This document shows positions 16,501 to 28,265 of a stretch of DNA of 64,000 bases, in pieces. The DNA comes from Amaranthus tricolor (Eukaryota; Streptophyta; Magnoliopsida; Caryophyllales; Amaranthaceae). The DNA lies in contig NC_080062.1 in assembly GCF_026212465.1 (NCBI RefSeq), positions 5,124,365 through 5,188,364 on the forward strand, read 5' to 3'. The notes beneath the pieces were generated by a model. It did no database searches. It worked only from the letters and a program-made list of their open reading frames with translations, and had not been told where the DNA came from. The translations under genes and the position numbers were made by a program. The number at the start of each line of letters is the position of its first letter. Positions within the stretch are counted from its first letter, which is position 1.

Positions 16501-19500
16501 TTGTGCTAAAAGAAAATTTGTAATCAACACTAGTGCTAATGAAACTACATTTTCGGAACCTGAAGGTCTAACTTCTCTAACAACTTTTGGGGACGGTTTT
16601 CGGTCAAAAACACTTTACACTATGTCCTTTTGTCTATTTTAGACTATAATTTTTTAAATACACACTCTGTGCATTCAACGTTTCTTTTCCATTTACCAAT
16701 CGTAATGTAGCTATAGGTTTTTCCCTCATGCGCTTTCTATGTTGGGAAGGATGAATGTCTATCGAGCATTTTTTTCCAAGTGTTTGCTTTGTTTCTGCAG
16801 TAAGGTAATAGGTCTGATTTATTGTTAAAATCAGTGTCATTGTGAAGATAAACTGCCTTGATGTATTAATGTTCAATCTACTGATTGTAGAATGGCATCA
16901 ATAAATTAGTGTTGCTATTGCTAGTTTGATTTTTCTGTTATTGGCTTACTGTATCATGGCCTGACTGCTTCACTTGACTTGCAGTTAACATGAAACTTTA
17001 TGGTCTGTGCAGAAAATGGGGTGGTGCTTGGAGATCATTACAAATTGCTCCCTGTTGATTTGAGGGACATTCCAGAGTTAAATAATATGATAACTTTAGC
17101 AAACCTTGATCCCAGGTATGCATGTAATTTCTGTTTCAAGTTAGCTAATTGTATTCCTGTACTGGGTTCCCATTCGACGTACCCCAAATCAGGAACACTG
17201 GAATCACAGTAATGGTTTGCAAGAAAACAAACAAAAAAAAGTAAAGAAAAAAAGAATATAAAAACAAAGAAATATGTGTTTATGTTATATGTTTTCCTAT
17301 TGATTAGTTCTCATTCCATGTTGCAAACAACTTGTCTATTTTTGCCTGCCTTTCCGACTTCTAAGTCTAACTTCCCATGGAATCCCTTTTTGGATCTTCA
17401 TTTTTGTACTATGGATCAGATGTACGCAACTTTACCCTTGTTAATGATACAATTGACAAATAAGTTGTTTCCGATTGACCTTTGATAGCAAACGTTATGT
17501 GCAACTTCACATAGACCGAAAGTGTACATGATTAATATCTTTGGTTGTGCATAATTAAAAATTATAAAAGGTTGGTATATGAAAATGTGCATTGAGACAA
17601 TTCAAACAAGATTCACTTGTCTGTTTTTTTACACATAAGAAGCATTATATAAGACAATTTTTCTTTTAGCACAACTAACTCAGGCAAAATAGACCATTAA
17701 CAAATGCAAGTATGCGACTAGAAGAAAAAAATATTGATTAAAAACTTTATTTAGTAACTCAAACTACATTAGCACTACATTTAGTATGCAAACTACATTT
17801 AGTAATACAAACTAGTAACTCAGGCAAAAAAAAAAAAAAAAAAATATTGCCTTATGAATAGTGGCTACTAAACAAATGCAAGTATGCAACTAGTAACCAT
17901 TAAAACCATAGTTAGTATCGATTTCACTGCTTATATTAACTGTTTGATGCAAGGATGTGACAGGTTTATTAATGCTTTATTCTGATGACATCATCAGCCT
18001 GCCAACATTTGTTATTGCAGAGTGCGTTTTGATATACTTGGATCCAGAGTCAAGCCGTTCTATAGTTGGTTGGGCTGCGAGAACATTTTCTACAGCTGTC
18101 TTTTTCTTATATGAGCAGGTTGTAAATCCTTTATGGTGCACATCTTTGTTTTCAGGAACTTGCCCCTTGTACTGCACACTTAGTTATGCATTTCTCTTTA
18201 CAGATTCATCCAGATGATGCTTTTGGGGAGCAAATGGTTCGTAACTTGGAGGTGCGTGTTTTACTTTTCTTGTTTATATTACTAAATCACTTGGAGTCTT
18301 TCTATTCTACAGATGGGATTGCAATAATAAACTTCCCCATGTGTGTTCTCTATAGCTAGTTGGTCAAAATTGTAAATCATATAATATTATTCATTCACGA
18401 CTGGCTAAAATCTATATTAGGAATTTTTTGTCATTATTTTGCAAATTTTACAAAGTTTAAAATTCTGAAGCTTCCGATATAATTATAATTTACTGTTACA
18501 TCTATTTGGAATTATAATGTCTCTATAACGGCCCGAGGCCTGGTGTATGGATAACTTGTTTAATTAAGAATTTAAGCAGAGGGTACATATTGAAGCAAAA
18601 ACACTTATTCTTGTGTGATTTTTGTGTATTTTTTCACTGTAATTTTTGTGGAAAATGAAAAACTTTCTTGTGTGTTTATTTGTTTTATTACAAGGTCTAT
18701 AGTATAATTCATCTTTCATTTTATGTCTGTTTATCTGCATGTTATCTAATTTGGGATTGATTTTTGGATAAGTTGGAAATCCTTTAGACTCTTGTTTATA
18801 CCCTAGCTTATCTCTTCTACATATTAATACTCTATCTCCTTTTTTCTACTTAGTTCCGTGGCTGTGGGCTCTTAGGTATTCATGCTACTCCAACTCTGGA
18901 GGCTAAAGAAAGGCTTTTCCTTGATCAGGGATGGCAGGTACTGTAATATTGTATTTTATCTATAAGTACTTAACTATTTGGCGTTTTTACTCCTTAATTT
19001 GGGGCAGTTATCTTGACTCATGAGTTTTGGTTTTTATCTATAAGTTATCTATAAGTTGCTTTCTTTCCTCTTTATTTCAAAATTTTGGTTGTTAATGGAC
19101 TATGTGAAGCCATTATTGTTTTTACTCTCAATTTCTGGTTGATCATATATGAATTACATGATCCATATATGTTAGCACTCTGCTTTTAAGGTTTTTGGTG
19201 TATTATATTCCTTTCATCTCATTTTGAACTCTATTTTGTACATGCAAAAAATTGTGCGAGGTTTCAGAGAGCTGTTGCTTGGAACATGCTCAGAGTTTAC
19301 AGTGAATTTATTGATTCTCAAGAAAGACGCAGGTAGATGTTTTGTTAGCTAAAGTTTCTGAATTTTTCTGGTGGTGGTTATTGTTAAGCTGGGTGGTTCA
19401 GAAGATATTATTCGGTATTCATATATAAATTATGCTTGATATGTTTGTAATATACTGTTGGTAACTTAGTACTCATTCTTCTGTTTTACGTGCATGCATC

Positions 19501-22500
19501 TTGGCATGTACACACAACTGGGGACGTGGTTTTTTTTTACTGACTTCACAGATCAGAAGGTACAATGGGTGGAGTAGATTGTTTGATATTACTATGATGC
19601 AAAGAACTGTTTACCACTTTATGAATTATAGTTTATGAAATTTCAGAAATTTTGATACAATGAAGATGGAACAATTTCTTTCCTTGCATTACATGATTTA
19701 AATTTCAAAATTTACCCTAGTTTGCCCCTTTATATTCATTGTTATAGGAGGTTCTCTGGAGTTGCATGTTGAATCTGTGTAGGTTTGATATAGGTTTATG
19801 TAAAATAAACTTGTATTTTTGCCACATTTAGAAAGATTTTTAGCCTTCTACTGATGATAATCTAATATGTTAAAAAAAGTTCTTGAAGCTCCGAAGCCCA
19901 TGTTAGATAGAAGAAAAATGAATGCTTTTGAATCTGCACTGACCATTTCTTTATGTCTCTTTACATGTTTGTAAATGTGTTATTTATTGAGTAAGGGGAT
20001 AAAGAAAGGAAGTTCTTTGAGGTATAACATAAAAAAATGAAGTGAAATATTGCAGTGTTGCAAATTATTAAAAATCTTGATTGGAGGTAGGTCTTCCCAA
20101 ATGCACTTAGAGTTAGAAGGGTAAACACACACTAGTGGTAAAAACATTTTGAACGCAAATAAAATTTGTTTGGGTTGGAACTAGTTCATTTGCAATCCTA
20201 TCCACTATTTCACTTAGTACACCCTTGTGGTTTTTATTAAGCATCTTTTTCTAGGAAAGATTGGCATGTGCCGAGTTTTATTGGCATGTCTTGTGCCTGG
20301 ATCCTCTTTTTATCATGACATATTGTGATCATGTCTTGGGTTCCTAATCATTGGTTCATTGTTTTGCTTTCTTCCAGTGTCAAAGATGGCTTTCAGGTTT
20401 TTATGGTTGAGAGAACGAGTAAGCTATTCTATTTAGGCAGCTTCCATATAAGGAAGGTGGAGAATTAGGAATATTGGGATCTCAAAGGCGCTTGAGGGAG
20501 GCTAAACATGACTTGGATGCAATGTTTAAAAATGATATGAAGCAAATGGCTTTGGTTGTGATAAATGGATCAAAATAAGGAACAAGATTTTTGTGGATGA
20601 ATAAGTGAGATAGATTTATAGTTCATGGCTTTTTGCTGTCAACCCCAACTAGATGGGATTAAGGCTTTTTTTATCTTGATTTAAGAGCAGCAAATGATGG
20701 GACGAAAGTTGTCGATATGCTTAGAGCATTCATGACTCATGAGGGTTAATGCAAGTTATTGAAAGCTCAATGTTGTGTTATAGTAGCTTTGTTTTTAATA
20801 GCTACACTTCACTCTTTTATGTGAGAGCTTTTTTAGTGAAGTGTAGCTATTAAATAAAAACGATGGATAGTGTCGTTTATGTTTCGTATTGGGAAGTTAT
20901 TATGGGTTTAGATTACCGTTGGGTGGAAGATAGAGGAGGAGGAAAGCATATGTTTCTTCTGTATTTTAGGATGGGAAATGATCTTAACCATTTCTTATCT
21001 TCCTTGGCTTATTGGTAATTTCTAATGATAGATGCAAAGTTAATTTTGTGAAGATTTTCTCATGTGTGCAGTTGCAGAGCTTGATGATTTGGTTGGTATG
21101 GTGATTATGAGATTAACACTTAGTTCTCTTCCGTTACATTAAAAGACATTGATTGCTCTGTCCTGTGTTCTAAACCCATATCTAAACTAATAATCTACAA
21201 CTACATTTAACAATTCTCTTACCTTACTCTTAAACGTGTGTTTTTGTTCGCAATAAAGATTATTAGGTAATTGGAAGAGAATTTAATACTAGTTATTGTG
21301 AAATAATAATATAGTCATCTACGTTGGAAGTTATTCATCTTTTGTATTTTTTGCAACCAATCAATGGTATTCATCTTATAGGATAACAAATGGAAACTAT
21401 TAGTTCAAGTAAAAGAATTTTCACATGATTTCGATCCGGAGAAGGCTTATGATAAAGTACAAAGGGGAACATTTTGCTAGTTATGGTTAAAGATAGAATG
21501 CCACATAAGTATATCAACATATTTCAAGGTTATGGAGAAGGACAAACCAACGTAAGAATTTATGGAGGAGCACCTAAAGATTTTCCAATCACGACTAGTC
21601 TTAATCAAGGATCTATTCTAAGACTTGTTCAATTAGATTATATATGAAAGATCTCTTTTTCAAGTGAGTGTTACAAGTAAATGGAGAGCTCCTATTAGAA
21701 ATTCAGAATATTATGTAAAGTTCACGCTACTATGAGTCATAAATTAGAATGTTTCTTTCAGAAAAGATCATCGTAGAAAGATAAAATAGACGAGAAGCAT
21801 CTGTTAGGATGAATGATTCGACATATTACATATCTTAAAGATATTTTTAAAATGAAGACATAAGATGATAGGTTCTTGGCGTCACAAATATTGAAGACAA
21901 AATGTGATAAAAAATGCTAACGTAGTTATGTCATGTTTAAATGAGATAAAAAATGAAATTTGAGGAGCTTAATAGAGGAAAGACCGAAAATGACATGGGT
22001 AGCACAAGAGTGAAAAAAGAGGTGAAGAATTGAAATTTATAGGACCATATGACAATATTCATGAATGAATAAAGGCGGATAATATTTGTGGATGATTGCT
22101 AGAGTTGGTTTTCTTAGTTCTAGGTTTTGTTAGTGATGCTATTCGGATTAAAGGAAATTATTGTTGTGCAAATTATAGTGCATAGTTTATCCTTTTGAAT
22201 TTAGGTTCTAAGTTCGATGTATCTAACAAAATTTTTTCTTTGCAATTGTATGGGTAAGGGTGTTAATTTTTGAGTTTTCAACCTCAACTCACCAGTGGAA
22301 AATTCTTTATTGGGTTGTTTTTGTAATCAGTGTTATAAAATTAATGAAAAATATTATAATTAAGCATAACAGTATTACAACTGACTTTTATGCAATCTTT
22401 TATTTCTTGCAAATATAACACTATCTTTGATGTCATTTGCTATTATTATTTACTTTGTACATAATATTTCTAATCAGAAAAACAAGTTTAACTTTCATTT

Positions 22501-25500
22501 TAGAATGATACAACATTTTATATTTGTAATTGTAGTGGCTGACACTATATAATTCTCCCCATAGATAGGTGTTTGTTTAGAAGCCTTGATCTATGACTCT
22601 CCCTATTGGTAGGTGTCTGATTTGAGGCCTTGGTATTATATAATTCTCCCTTGATATGTGTTTGATTAGAGGCCCTGCTATAGAGTCATGATCAAACTTA
22701 CTGTTTTTCGTTAATGCAACATTCTTATATTCTAGAACCTCTTGGTTGTTAGTGTGTGCATACATGTGTTCTTTTATTATGCAATTTTTTACATTGTGTG
22801 TTTCATGTGTTATGCATCTCATTATTGTTCCTTCATTATGATATGTAAAAACAACAATAAAATTCCATTACCCCAATGCCATTAAGTGGCTCCCACCTTG
22901 GGTAGGGTGTTTGGGAGGATCATGTGTATGCAACCTCACCCATGTTAATGATAAAACTAACAAAGAGGTTGTTTCGTAGCAGATGTTATGTGCAACTTAA
23001 CATAAATAAGAAGTGCACGTGGTGTAATGAGTCATTTTATTTGGTCCATTATAATCCGAAACCAAAGAACTATGGAGCTTGTGCCCTATCAAAATAATGG
23101 ACATTTTTTATGAAATGTAAATACATCTTATTTACTAAATGAACTTCTCTTAAAACCCATCAGATTATCCATGTGCTGCTCATTATGCCTTTTTCATTAG
23201 AAATTTTTTTCTTTGATTTCCTTGTCGCTCTTCTCTGGTATATCCTCTAAAAGTTCTTTCACTAAAATGTAATCAGGATTGAGCGGCTGGAGCTGTTTGA
23301 TGAGTTTGAGGAGTGGCACATGATGCAGGCAAGTTCTTGTTTGAGCATTAAATTATGACAGGTCTGGATTAAAGTATTAAACATAGACTCTAGGTACAAC
23401 CGTGGAACCAATCTCCCTTATTGAATACCTCCTTTGTCATGCCATCCCTTTGTCCTAGCATTGGAAATACTATTACAGTATTACTGGCTGTTTCACTTAC
23501 ACCAACTCCCACCAGGTGCCAATATTAAACAAACTCATGCCAGCGGTAGGGCTTGCATAACGTAGTACTCACTGAGTTTTACCTGAGTTTTACCATAGCT
23601 CACAACTTGTTAAGGAGTACAAGTCATTAACTTTTCAAATAGAAGTAACAAACAAGCCAATGACTACTGCCTCAGCTTTGGCTTTCACTATTATGATCCT
23701 GTGAATATATGTAGCTCATCAACGACCACTTCTCATCCACCCTCACTTTTTTCATGGTCATGCCTTGGCTTCTAATAGCCACTACTTTGTGCAGCTTGTG
23801 GTAGTGATAATGACACATTGGCATGACTCATGATGTTGACTGTTTTCATGGCGGTGAAGGGTGCTGTAATGGGTAGTTCTAGGAACAAATGTGTGGTGAT
23901 CTTTGGAGTTGCAAACTGATCTAGATGGTGAGACAGCATTATTTTTGTGAGGGGTACTGTGTTGGGGTTCAGAGAGGAGTCATGATGTCTTTGTGTTAGG
24001 GTAGGAGAAATGGTGTTGGGGTATGATATGATTGAATTTCTTATAGGTCTTGATGTAATGCAATTTATTGAGATGGACTAGTATTGAACCCTTTTAATTG
24101 GTAGCCTCCTTGGCTTGGGTTCTTCTCAAACTGGATGGAATTTCAGTGGCGTGAATTTTGATTACACTAGAAGCTTATGTAATATCTATCTTGTGATGTT
24201 GTCTTATATACTCAATTATTAAACAGAGTGGAAAAAAAAATTGGAGCGATCCTATTGTTGGGACATGCTTGGATTGGGGGGTGATGTATTTAAGGGATGA
24301 TAAAAGTGGATTGAAAGAAGATGAAGGTTAGTAGCTGCTGTAAGGGAAATATAAGTGGGTAGTGGTAGCTAAGGAAATGGGTTGATGGCATAATGCAAAA
24401 TCAAGGTCGTGTCGTATCGACTGAGTTGTAAAAGATTTCAAAAATATCGAAGCATTACATATCCACATCGTAAAGCTGTAAAAACATGTTTCAGGCATGT
24501 TTAAAGAATATCTCATTGTTTCAGTTGACGTTTATCAGTGCGAGACTACATCACTACCATTACCACATTATCATGAGTCCATGACCTTCATATCAATTGT
24601 GACCAAAATCGCAATTTGACACTATGGGTGGTGTTGATGTGCTGAGAAAGGAGGGAAGGATTATGGTCTTACAAATAAGGGTTACCCACTTACCCTAGTG
24701 AAATGTGGTAACTATTAGCCCCTATAATGGGGTATTAGTTTCCCTTCCCCTATTCCTCCTCGTATAGTCATATGTCATATTATTTCTACCTTATTTAGCA
24801 ATTAGCACCATCTCATCCCGATATCTCTGAAATGGATTGAAGAGTTTGGCCTGTTAATTACGCTTAAATATACCCCATTTATGTTTGTCCTGTTGATCTT
24901 GAAAAGTATGTGATGGTTAAGGTCAAAGTGAAGGTATTAGTTTGTTTGTAGAAAATGAAAGGCTGTTCCGCGTATTATGCTATTATTTTGATAAAATGAA
25001 AACCATCTCCATCATCTACTTGGTTATGAATTCACAGTAGAATATTGAAGTCTGAATATATATTCAGCAGTCTGTATCAAGCAAATCCCTGAATTTGCTA
25101 TTTTTTCTGTTGCCGAGTCCTTATGTATAGAAATTTCCAATAACATTATTTTTCGTGCACTGCAGGAACACTATTGTGTCGCTCTTGCTATCAATGATGC
25201 TTTGGTATGTGTTTGCATCACCTATCTCCTGATTATATTATCTGTTATCAGTTGAATATGTTACATCCACTCCGATTCCCTAGTACTAATTTGGATTTCT
25301 GTTATTAACAAATTAATATTAATGGATTATGCCATTACATAGCGTATTTAAACAAAACCATGAAAATTGTCGGCTTTCAAAGATCGTTTTCTCATAGTTG
25401 TAGAACCTGAAAAATGAATGTACATGAGGATAGTCGATAGCATCACCCATTCTCGTCAGATTATTTCTTTCTCCAAAAAATTTCCGATACACCTGCATTT

Positions 25501-25670
25501 TTTTTCTAAAATACCTGCAAAAATACTACACTTCGAGAATTGACTGTTACTCTATTCTGTGCTATCTAAAAATCTGACTAGTTTGCCCACTCAAAATTAC
25601 CCTTCAGGGGTTATTTCAGAATTTTGGCTTTTACAAGGACGAGCAAAAGGCCAACATGGATGGATCATGA
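10561..25670 (+). CDS. LCMT1: Leucine carboxyl methyltransferase 1 (PP2A methyltransferase)
   Basis: SAM-dependent enzyme that methylates the C-terminal leucine of the PP2A catalytic subunit, steering B-subunit assembly. Its Arabidopsis counterpart is SBI1/LCMT1. Thirteen exons: 10561-10640, 13447-13535, 13625-13749, 15589-15636, 15903-15984, 17013-17115, 17998-18118, 18204-18251, 18854-18937, 19268-19332, 23277-23328, 25166-25204, 25608-25670. They sum to 999 nt (332 aa plus stop), in frame throughout. Visible motifs: [20 protein letters not shown] then INRG (54-57), SAM-binding LGAGFDT (86-92), [19 protein letters not shown], and AECVLIYLD (183-191). Length matches the family. Intron 11 (23329-25165) has a GC donor (CAG|GCAAGT); all others are GT-AG. 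Introns 1 (2.8 kb), 3 (1.8 kb) and 10 (3.9 kb) are swollen by transposons. Confidence 0.96.
10842..11539 (-). mobile_element. Probable antisense solo LTR in LCMT1 intron 1
   Basis: Read on the minus strand it starts TGTTAGTG and ends CACAACA, the TG...CA ends of an LTR, about 698 bp. Flanking 5-mers GTATT (10837-10841) and ATATT (11540-11544) match at 4 of 5 positions. An alternative left edge at 10830 is possible. No PBS, polypurine tract or coding region is present. The motif AACGTGGTTCAC near 10930 is common in plant copia LTRs. Confidence 0.55.
11220..11386. repeat. Two 84-bp imperfect tandem units with GCCGAGTCGGC motifs
   Basis: Two adjacent copies of an approximately 84-bp unit within the intron-1 LTR, each with ACATTCTGGAACAAACATCT and GCCGAGT/GCCGACT half-sites. 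Related CGACTCGGCG motifs flank them (11207-11218, 11421-11460), and a similar motif recurs at 54236-54280. Confidence 0.75.
11720..11960. repeat. Degenerate dispersed repeat in LCMT1 intron 1
   Basis: The stretch around GATGCCATGTCAAAGAACCA and AGCCCATGATATGTTTTATA resembles a repeat widespread in dicot genomes (recognised from memory). The phrase TATGTTTTATA appears twice, at 11740 and 11938. Two short open frames here have no domain and are not called. Confidence 0.35.
12226..12421. mobile_element. Foldback MITE in LCMT1 intron 1
   Basis: Imperfect inverted repeats of about 55 bp: left arm about 12228-12284 (has CTCCCCCCAAATA and TTTAATCAAACTCT), right arm about 12367-12420 (has GGGTTTGATTATATAA and ATTTGGGGGAG). 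Total span is about 195 bp with no coding capacity. No clear target duplication is seen, so the superfamily is not assigned. Confidence 0.7.
14041..14765 (+). mobile_element. Solo LTR in LCMT1 intron 3
   Basis: A 725-bp segment starts TGTTGGAGCAAC and ends CTTCCATTTCA, with perfect 5-bp duplications TGTAT on both sides (14036-14040 and 14766-14770). No internal coding region, PBS or second LTR is present, so it is a solo LTR from recombination. The left half carries repeated CTTGAACAAGGC / CTTGAACGAGGC motifs. It is probably Ty1-copia by size and termini, but that is inferred. Confidence 0.8.
15005..15110 (+). repeat. SINE-like repeat copy
   Basis: Diverged copy of a family seen several times here. 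The core is AAGTGGCTTCCAC, then GATGTACACAACCTTA, then AGAGGTTGTTT, ending TTTGATAGTAA. It resembles the conserved 3' region shared by many plant SINEs (from memory). Confidence 0.5.
15142..15390 (+). repeat. SINE-like repeat copy with tail
   Basis: Contains CCTAATGCCATTTGAGTGG, TTCCACCTAGGCGAGGTTTG and ATGTACGCAACCTTACGC, followed by an AAACCAAAAAACTATAAATC segment. The 22850-23080 copy has the same tail, which suggests a unit of about 230 bp. Confidence 0.55.
16480..16516 (+). repeat. Left arm of a 37-bp inverted repeat flanking LCMT1 exon 6
   Basis: By eye it is a perfect reverse complement of 17659-17695; it includes GCCTGAGTTAGTTGTGC. The arms lie in introns 5 and 6, about 1.14 kb apart, and bracket exon 6 (17013-17115). 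Confidence 0.9.
17395..17520 (+). repeat. SINE-like repeat, 3' part
   Basis: Contains GATGTACGCAACTTTACCCT, TAAGTTGTTTCCGATTGACC and TTTGATAGCAAACG. It lacks the 5' GTGGCTCCCAC block, so this copy is truncated. Confidence 0.5.
17659..17695 (-). repeat. Right arm of the 37-bp inverted repeat flanking LCMT1 exon 6
   Basis: Includes GCACAACTAACTCAGGC, the reverse complement of the arm at 16480-16516. A direct repeat (ACAAATGCAAGTATGC) also occurs nearby, at about 17700 and 17872. Confidence 0.9.
20540..20680 (+). mobile_element. LINE 3'-end remnant (RTE-type) in LCMT1 intron 10
   Basis: The sequence around CAACCCCAACTAGATGGGAT, then TAAGGCTTTTTT, resembles the 3' end of plant RTE LINEs (a CCCC-AA-TGGGA-TAAGGCTTTG pattern, from memory). 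No intact frame remains. Confidence 0.5.
20794..20854. repeat. Perfect 20-bp hairpin in LCMT1 intron 10
   Basis: The left arm TTTAATAGCTACACTTCACT (20794-20813) is perfectly complementary to 20835-20854, with a 21-nt loop. It may be a decayed foldback element or a structured intronic RNA. It is too short to classify. Confidence 0.85.
21420..22085 (+). mobile_element. Degenerate LINE reverse-transcriptase fragment (RTE clade)
   Basis: Broken frames still read like plant RTE reverse transcriptase: [10 protein letters not shown] (21440 on), then [30 protein letters not shown] and LNQGS, matching the family's EKAYDRVPRE, VGGxTKEFPIxVGLHQGS pattern. A later KWRAPIRN echoes the C-terminal KWRSASG motif. 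Stops and frameshifts make it a dead copy inside intron 10 (19333-23276). Confidence 0.75.
22850..23080 (+). repeat. SINE-like repeat, longest copy
   Basis: Starts with an A-rich stretch (AAAACAACAATAAAATTCC). It then has CCCCAATGCCATTAAGTGGC, TCCCACCTTGGG, GTGTATGCAACCTCACCC and AAGAGGTTGTTTC, and ends AATCCGAAACCAAAG. It best shows the full unit of about 230 bp. Confidence 0.6.
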
Positions 25671-27680
25671 TCAAAGAAAAAAATGCCAATCATATACTGT
25701 AAGATTGGCAACTGAAGTTCTTGGAATGTGCGTGTCGATGTTAATTGTAGTCTCTACCCCTCTGAGTTTGCAATTCTCCTCCAAAAAACTCACGTATTTA
25801 AGTCAAGTCTTGCGATCTCAAAGGGACGAGCAGATTGGCTCCCAAAGTATAGAACACCGATTTCGTGAATAAAAATTCCAAGAATAAGATTTTTTTTAAA
25901 AAAAGTTTGTTGCTCACTGCACTAGTCTCCAAAAGCATGATACACTTTCTATTATTTTGTTAGCTGTTTGGCAAAGGAACGTGGCAGAGAGTAAGAGACT
26001 TTTGTGGAGACTTTTTGTTTTTGTTGGTTGTCCTAATTGCATTAATCTTTTATATATTTATTTTAAAAATTTCAAAAAGTTTTTTGGTTGTGGATCATTT
26101 GGATGACGAGAATGCCAATTGTTTTGGTTTGGTTGATTTTGGTACCCTTGTTTTGTCTTCGTTGTTGCCTTTATTAAAATTGATTGGACACGATTTCGAA
26201 TTTTTTATGAAAACGGATATCAATTTGCCCCTTTTGTCTTATTGATTCGCTCTGCTTATTTTTGTGAGTTTGCCCCTTTTGCCTGAATCGGTAATGTAGC
26301 AAAACTAGCAATAGAACTATAGAAGTACTCTCGTTTTGCATAGATTAAGTACTCCTAGTTTTATTGCCTAGTAGGCACATATGGGTAAACCTAATAACAA
26401 TCAACATGTCCTAATAAGTTATAGTAATCAACTCAATATTTCTGTACAATTATAATCATCATAATACTAGATTCAAAAGGGTAAACTCTCACGTTTGGGT
26501 AGCCTTAAGAGAAAGAGACCAAGGAATGCCGGCAATTACTAGTAAGCCAACAAATTATATCTGTTTATTCTTGAGACTTGAAAGAATCAACATGCATAAA
26601 TAATTACTCTAAATTTGTATCACTTTTTTTTATTAGTATGTCTCTTTAAATTTGTCGCATTTTTATTATTAGTTATAATTTAAACTTTTTTGATTTTTTT
26701 TTATATATTAAACTTATATTTTTATGTTATTTATGCATTTCTCTTACTTTTCGTAAAATACTAATTTATTTATTTTTTTTCAAGAATTGCCATTGAGACG
26801 AATACGGTGGAACGGAGAGAGTAACAGCTAAAGTTTATCTTTCGCATTTGACAAGTGACAACTACACGAAATACACACACTAGAAATAACATGCAACATC
26901 CATTTTATTATACTGACATTTTCTCGTTAATAGAAGTATTTAATAATACTAGTCAACATTCAAGTTTTTTTAAAAGGTCATTAATTCATCACTCATCCAC
27001 ATGATTTTGACACGTATTACAACATCTATAGTATACAAACGCAGATACCATCTTCTTTGAAAATACTACTCATTAATTTTGCCCCATTGGCAGAAAATTA
27101 AGAAAAGAAGGTATATAATATTTATGAAAAAGTGGTAGATATTAAAGAAGTAGGTAGACTAGTAAATGAAAAAAAATATATATATATATATTCCTAATTT
27201 CCTAAAAACTACAAATTAGAATTCTAGCAAAAGTTGTTGACTTGTTGTCAAACGAATTCAAATAGTGGCTTCATTTACCTCATCCAATACTAATTTGCCA
27301 AAGTTTGGTTTTGCCTTCTAGTAATTACAAAGTCATTTTTAAAATCATTATTTTATTTATTTATTGATAAATATTTGAACAATTATCGAACTAAATTTTG
27401 AGTAATTCAAGAGAAAGTAATGGGCTACCCTTTAGAAATTATCATTAAAATCACACACTCAAAGTTAATTTCTTACCTCTAAAAGATCAATTCTCAAAAG
27501 CTTTATTTCATATTAATGCAACTCTATAAAGTACTTCATAATGATTAATGTAAAACCCAGGAATCATTTCTTATTTATCATTTTCTCAATATTCATTTTT
27601 TTTAAAAAAATTCTCCCTATTCATTTAGTTTTATTCAATATAATAATTCAACTTTCTAATATTTAGTCATGAAAAATATA
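25671..27680. other. Intergenic region between LCMT1 and PNGase A
   Basis: LCMT1's 3' UTR should lie at about 25671-26300. A possible decayed Stowaway-like MITE spans 26604-26823, ending GGAACGGAGAGAGTAA. The rest is AT-rich with no gene recognised. Confidence 0.5.
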
Positions 27681-28265
27681 TTAAAATATTTTTCAAAAAA
27701 ATTAATTAAGACAAGGAAAAAAAAAACAAATTCTCAAATAAAATAGTTTTACAATGAGATAATATCTATTAAGCTGATTTAATATACTAAAACGATTACG
27801 ATCTTAAAAATGATGAATTTATCATTATTTAAATCTAAATGACTAAATCTAAATCCAAATCTAATATTAAAATATTAATATTAAAATATTTTTCAAAAAA
27901 ATTAATTAAGACAAGGAAAAAAATAACAAATTCTCAAATAAAATAGTTTTATAATGAGATAATATCTATTAAGCTGATTTAATATACTAGAACGATTACT
28001 ATCTTAAAAATGATGAATTTATCATTATTTAAATCTAAATGACTAAATCTAAATCCAAATCTAATATTAAAATATTAATATTAAAATATTTTTCAAAAAA
28101 ATTAATTAAGACAAGGAAAAAAATAACAAATTCTCAAATAAAATAGTTTTATAATGAGATAATATCTATTAAGCTGATTTAATATACTAAAACAATTACG
28201 ATCTTAAAAATGATGAATTTATCATTATTTAAATCTAAATGACTAAATCTAAATCCAAATCTAAT
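27681..28265. repeat. 200-bp tandem repeat, about 2.9 copies
   Basis: Units begin at 27681, 27881 and 28081, exactly 200 bp apart; the third stops at 28265. Only a handful of differences separate them. The array ends 123 bp before the PNGase A start codon, so it forms that gene's proximal promoter. Each unit carries an ATG in ATGACTAAATC; the one at 28239 is in frame with the gene but looks spurious. Confidence 0.95.
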
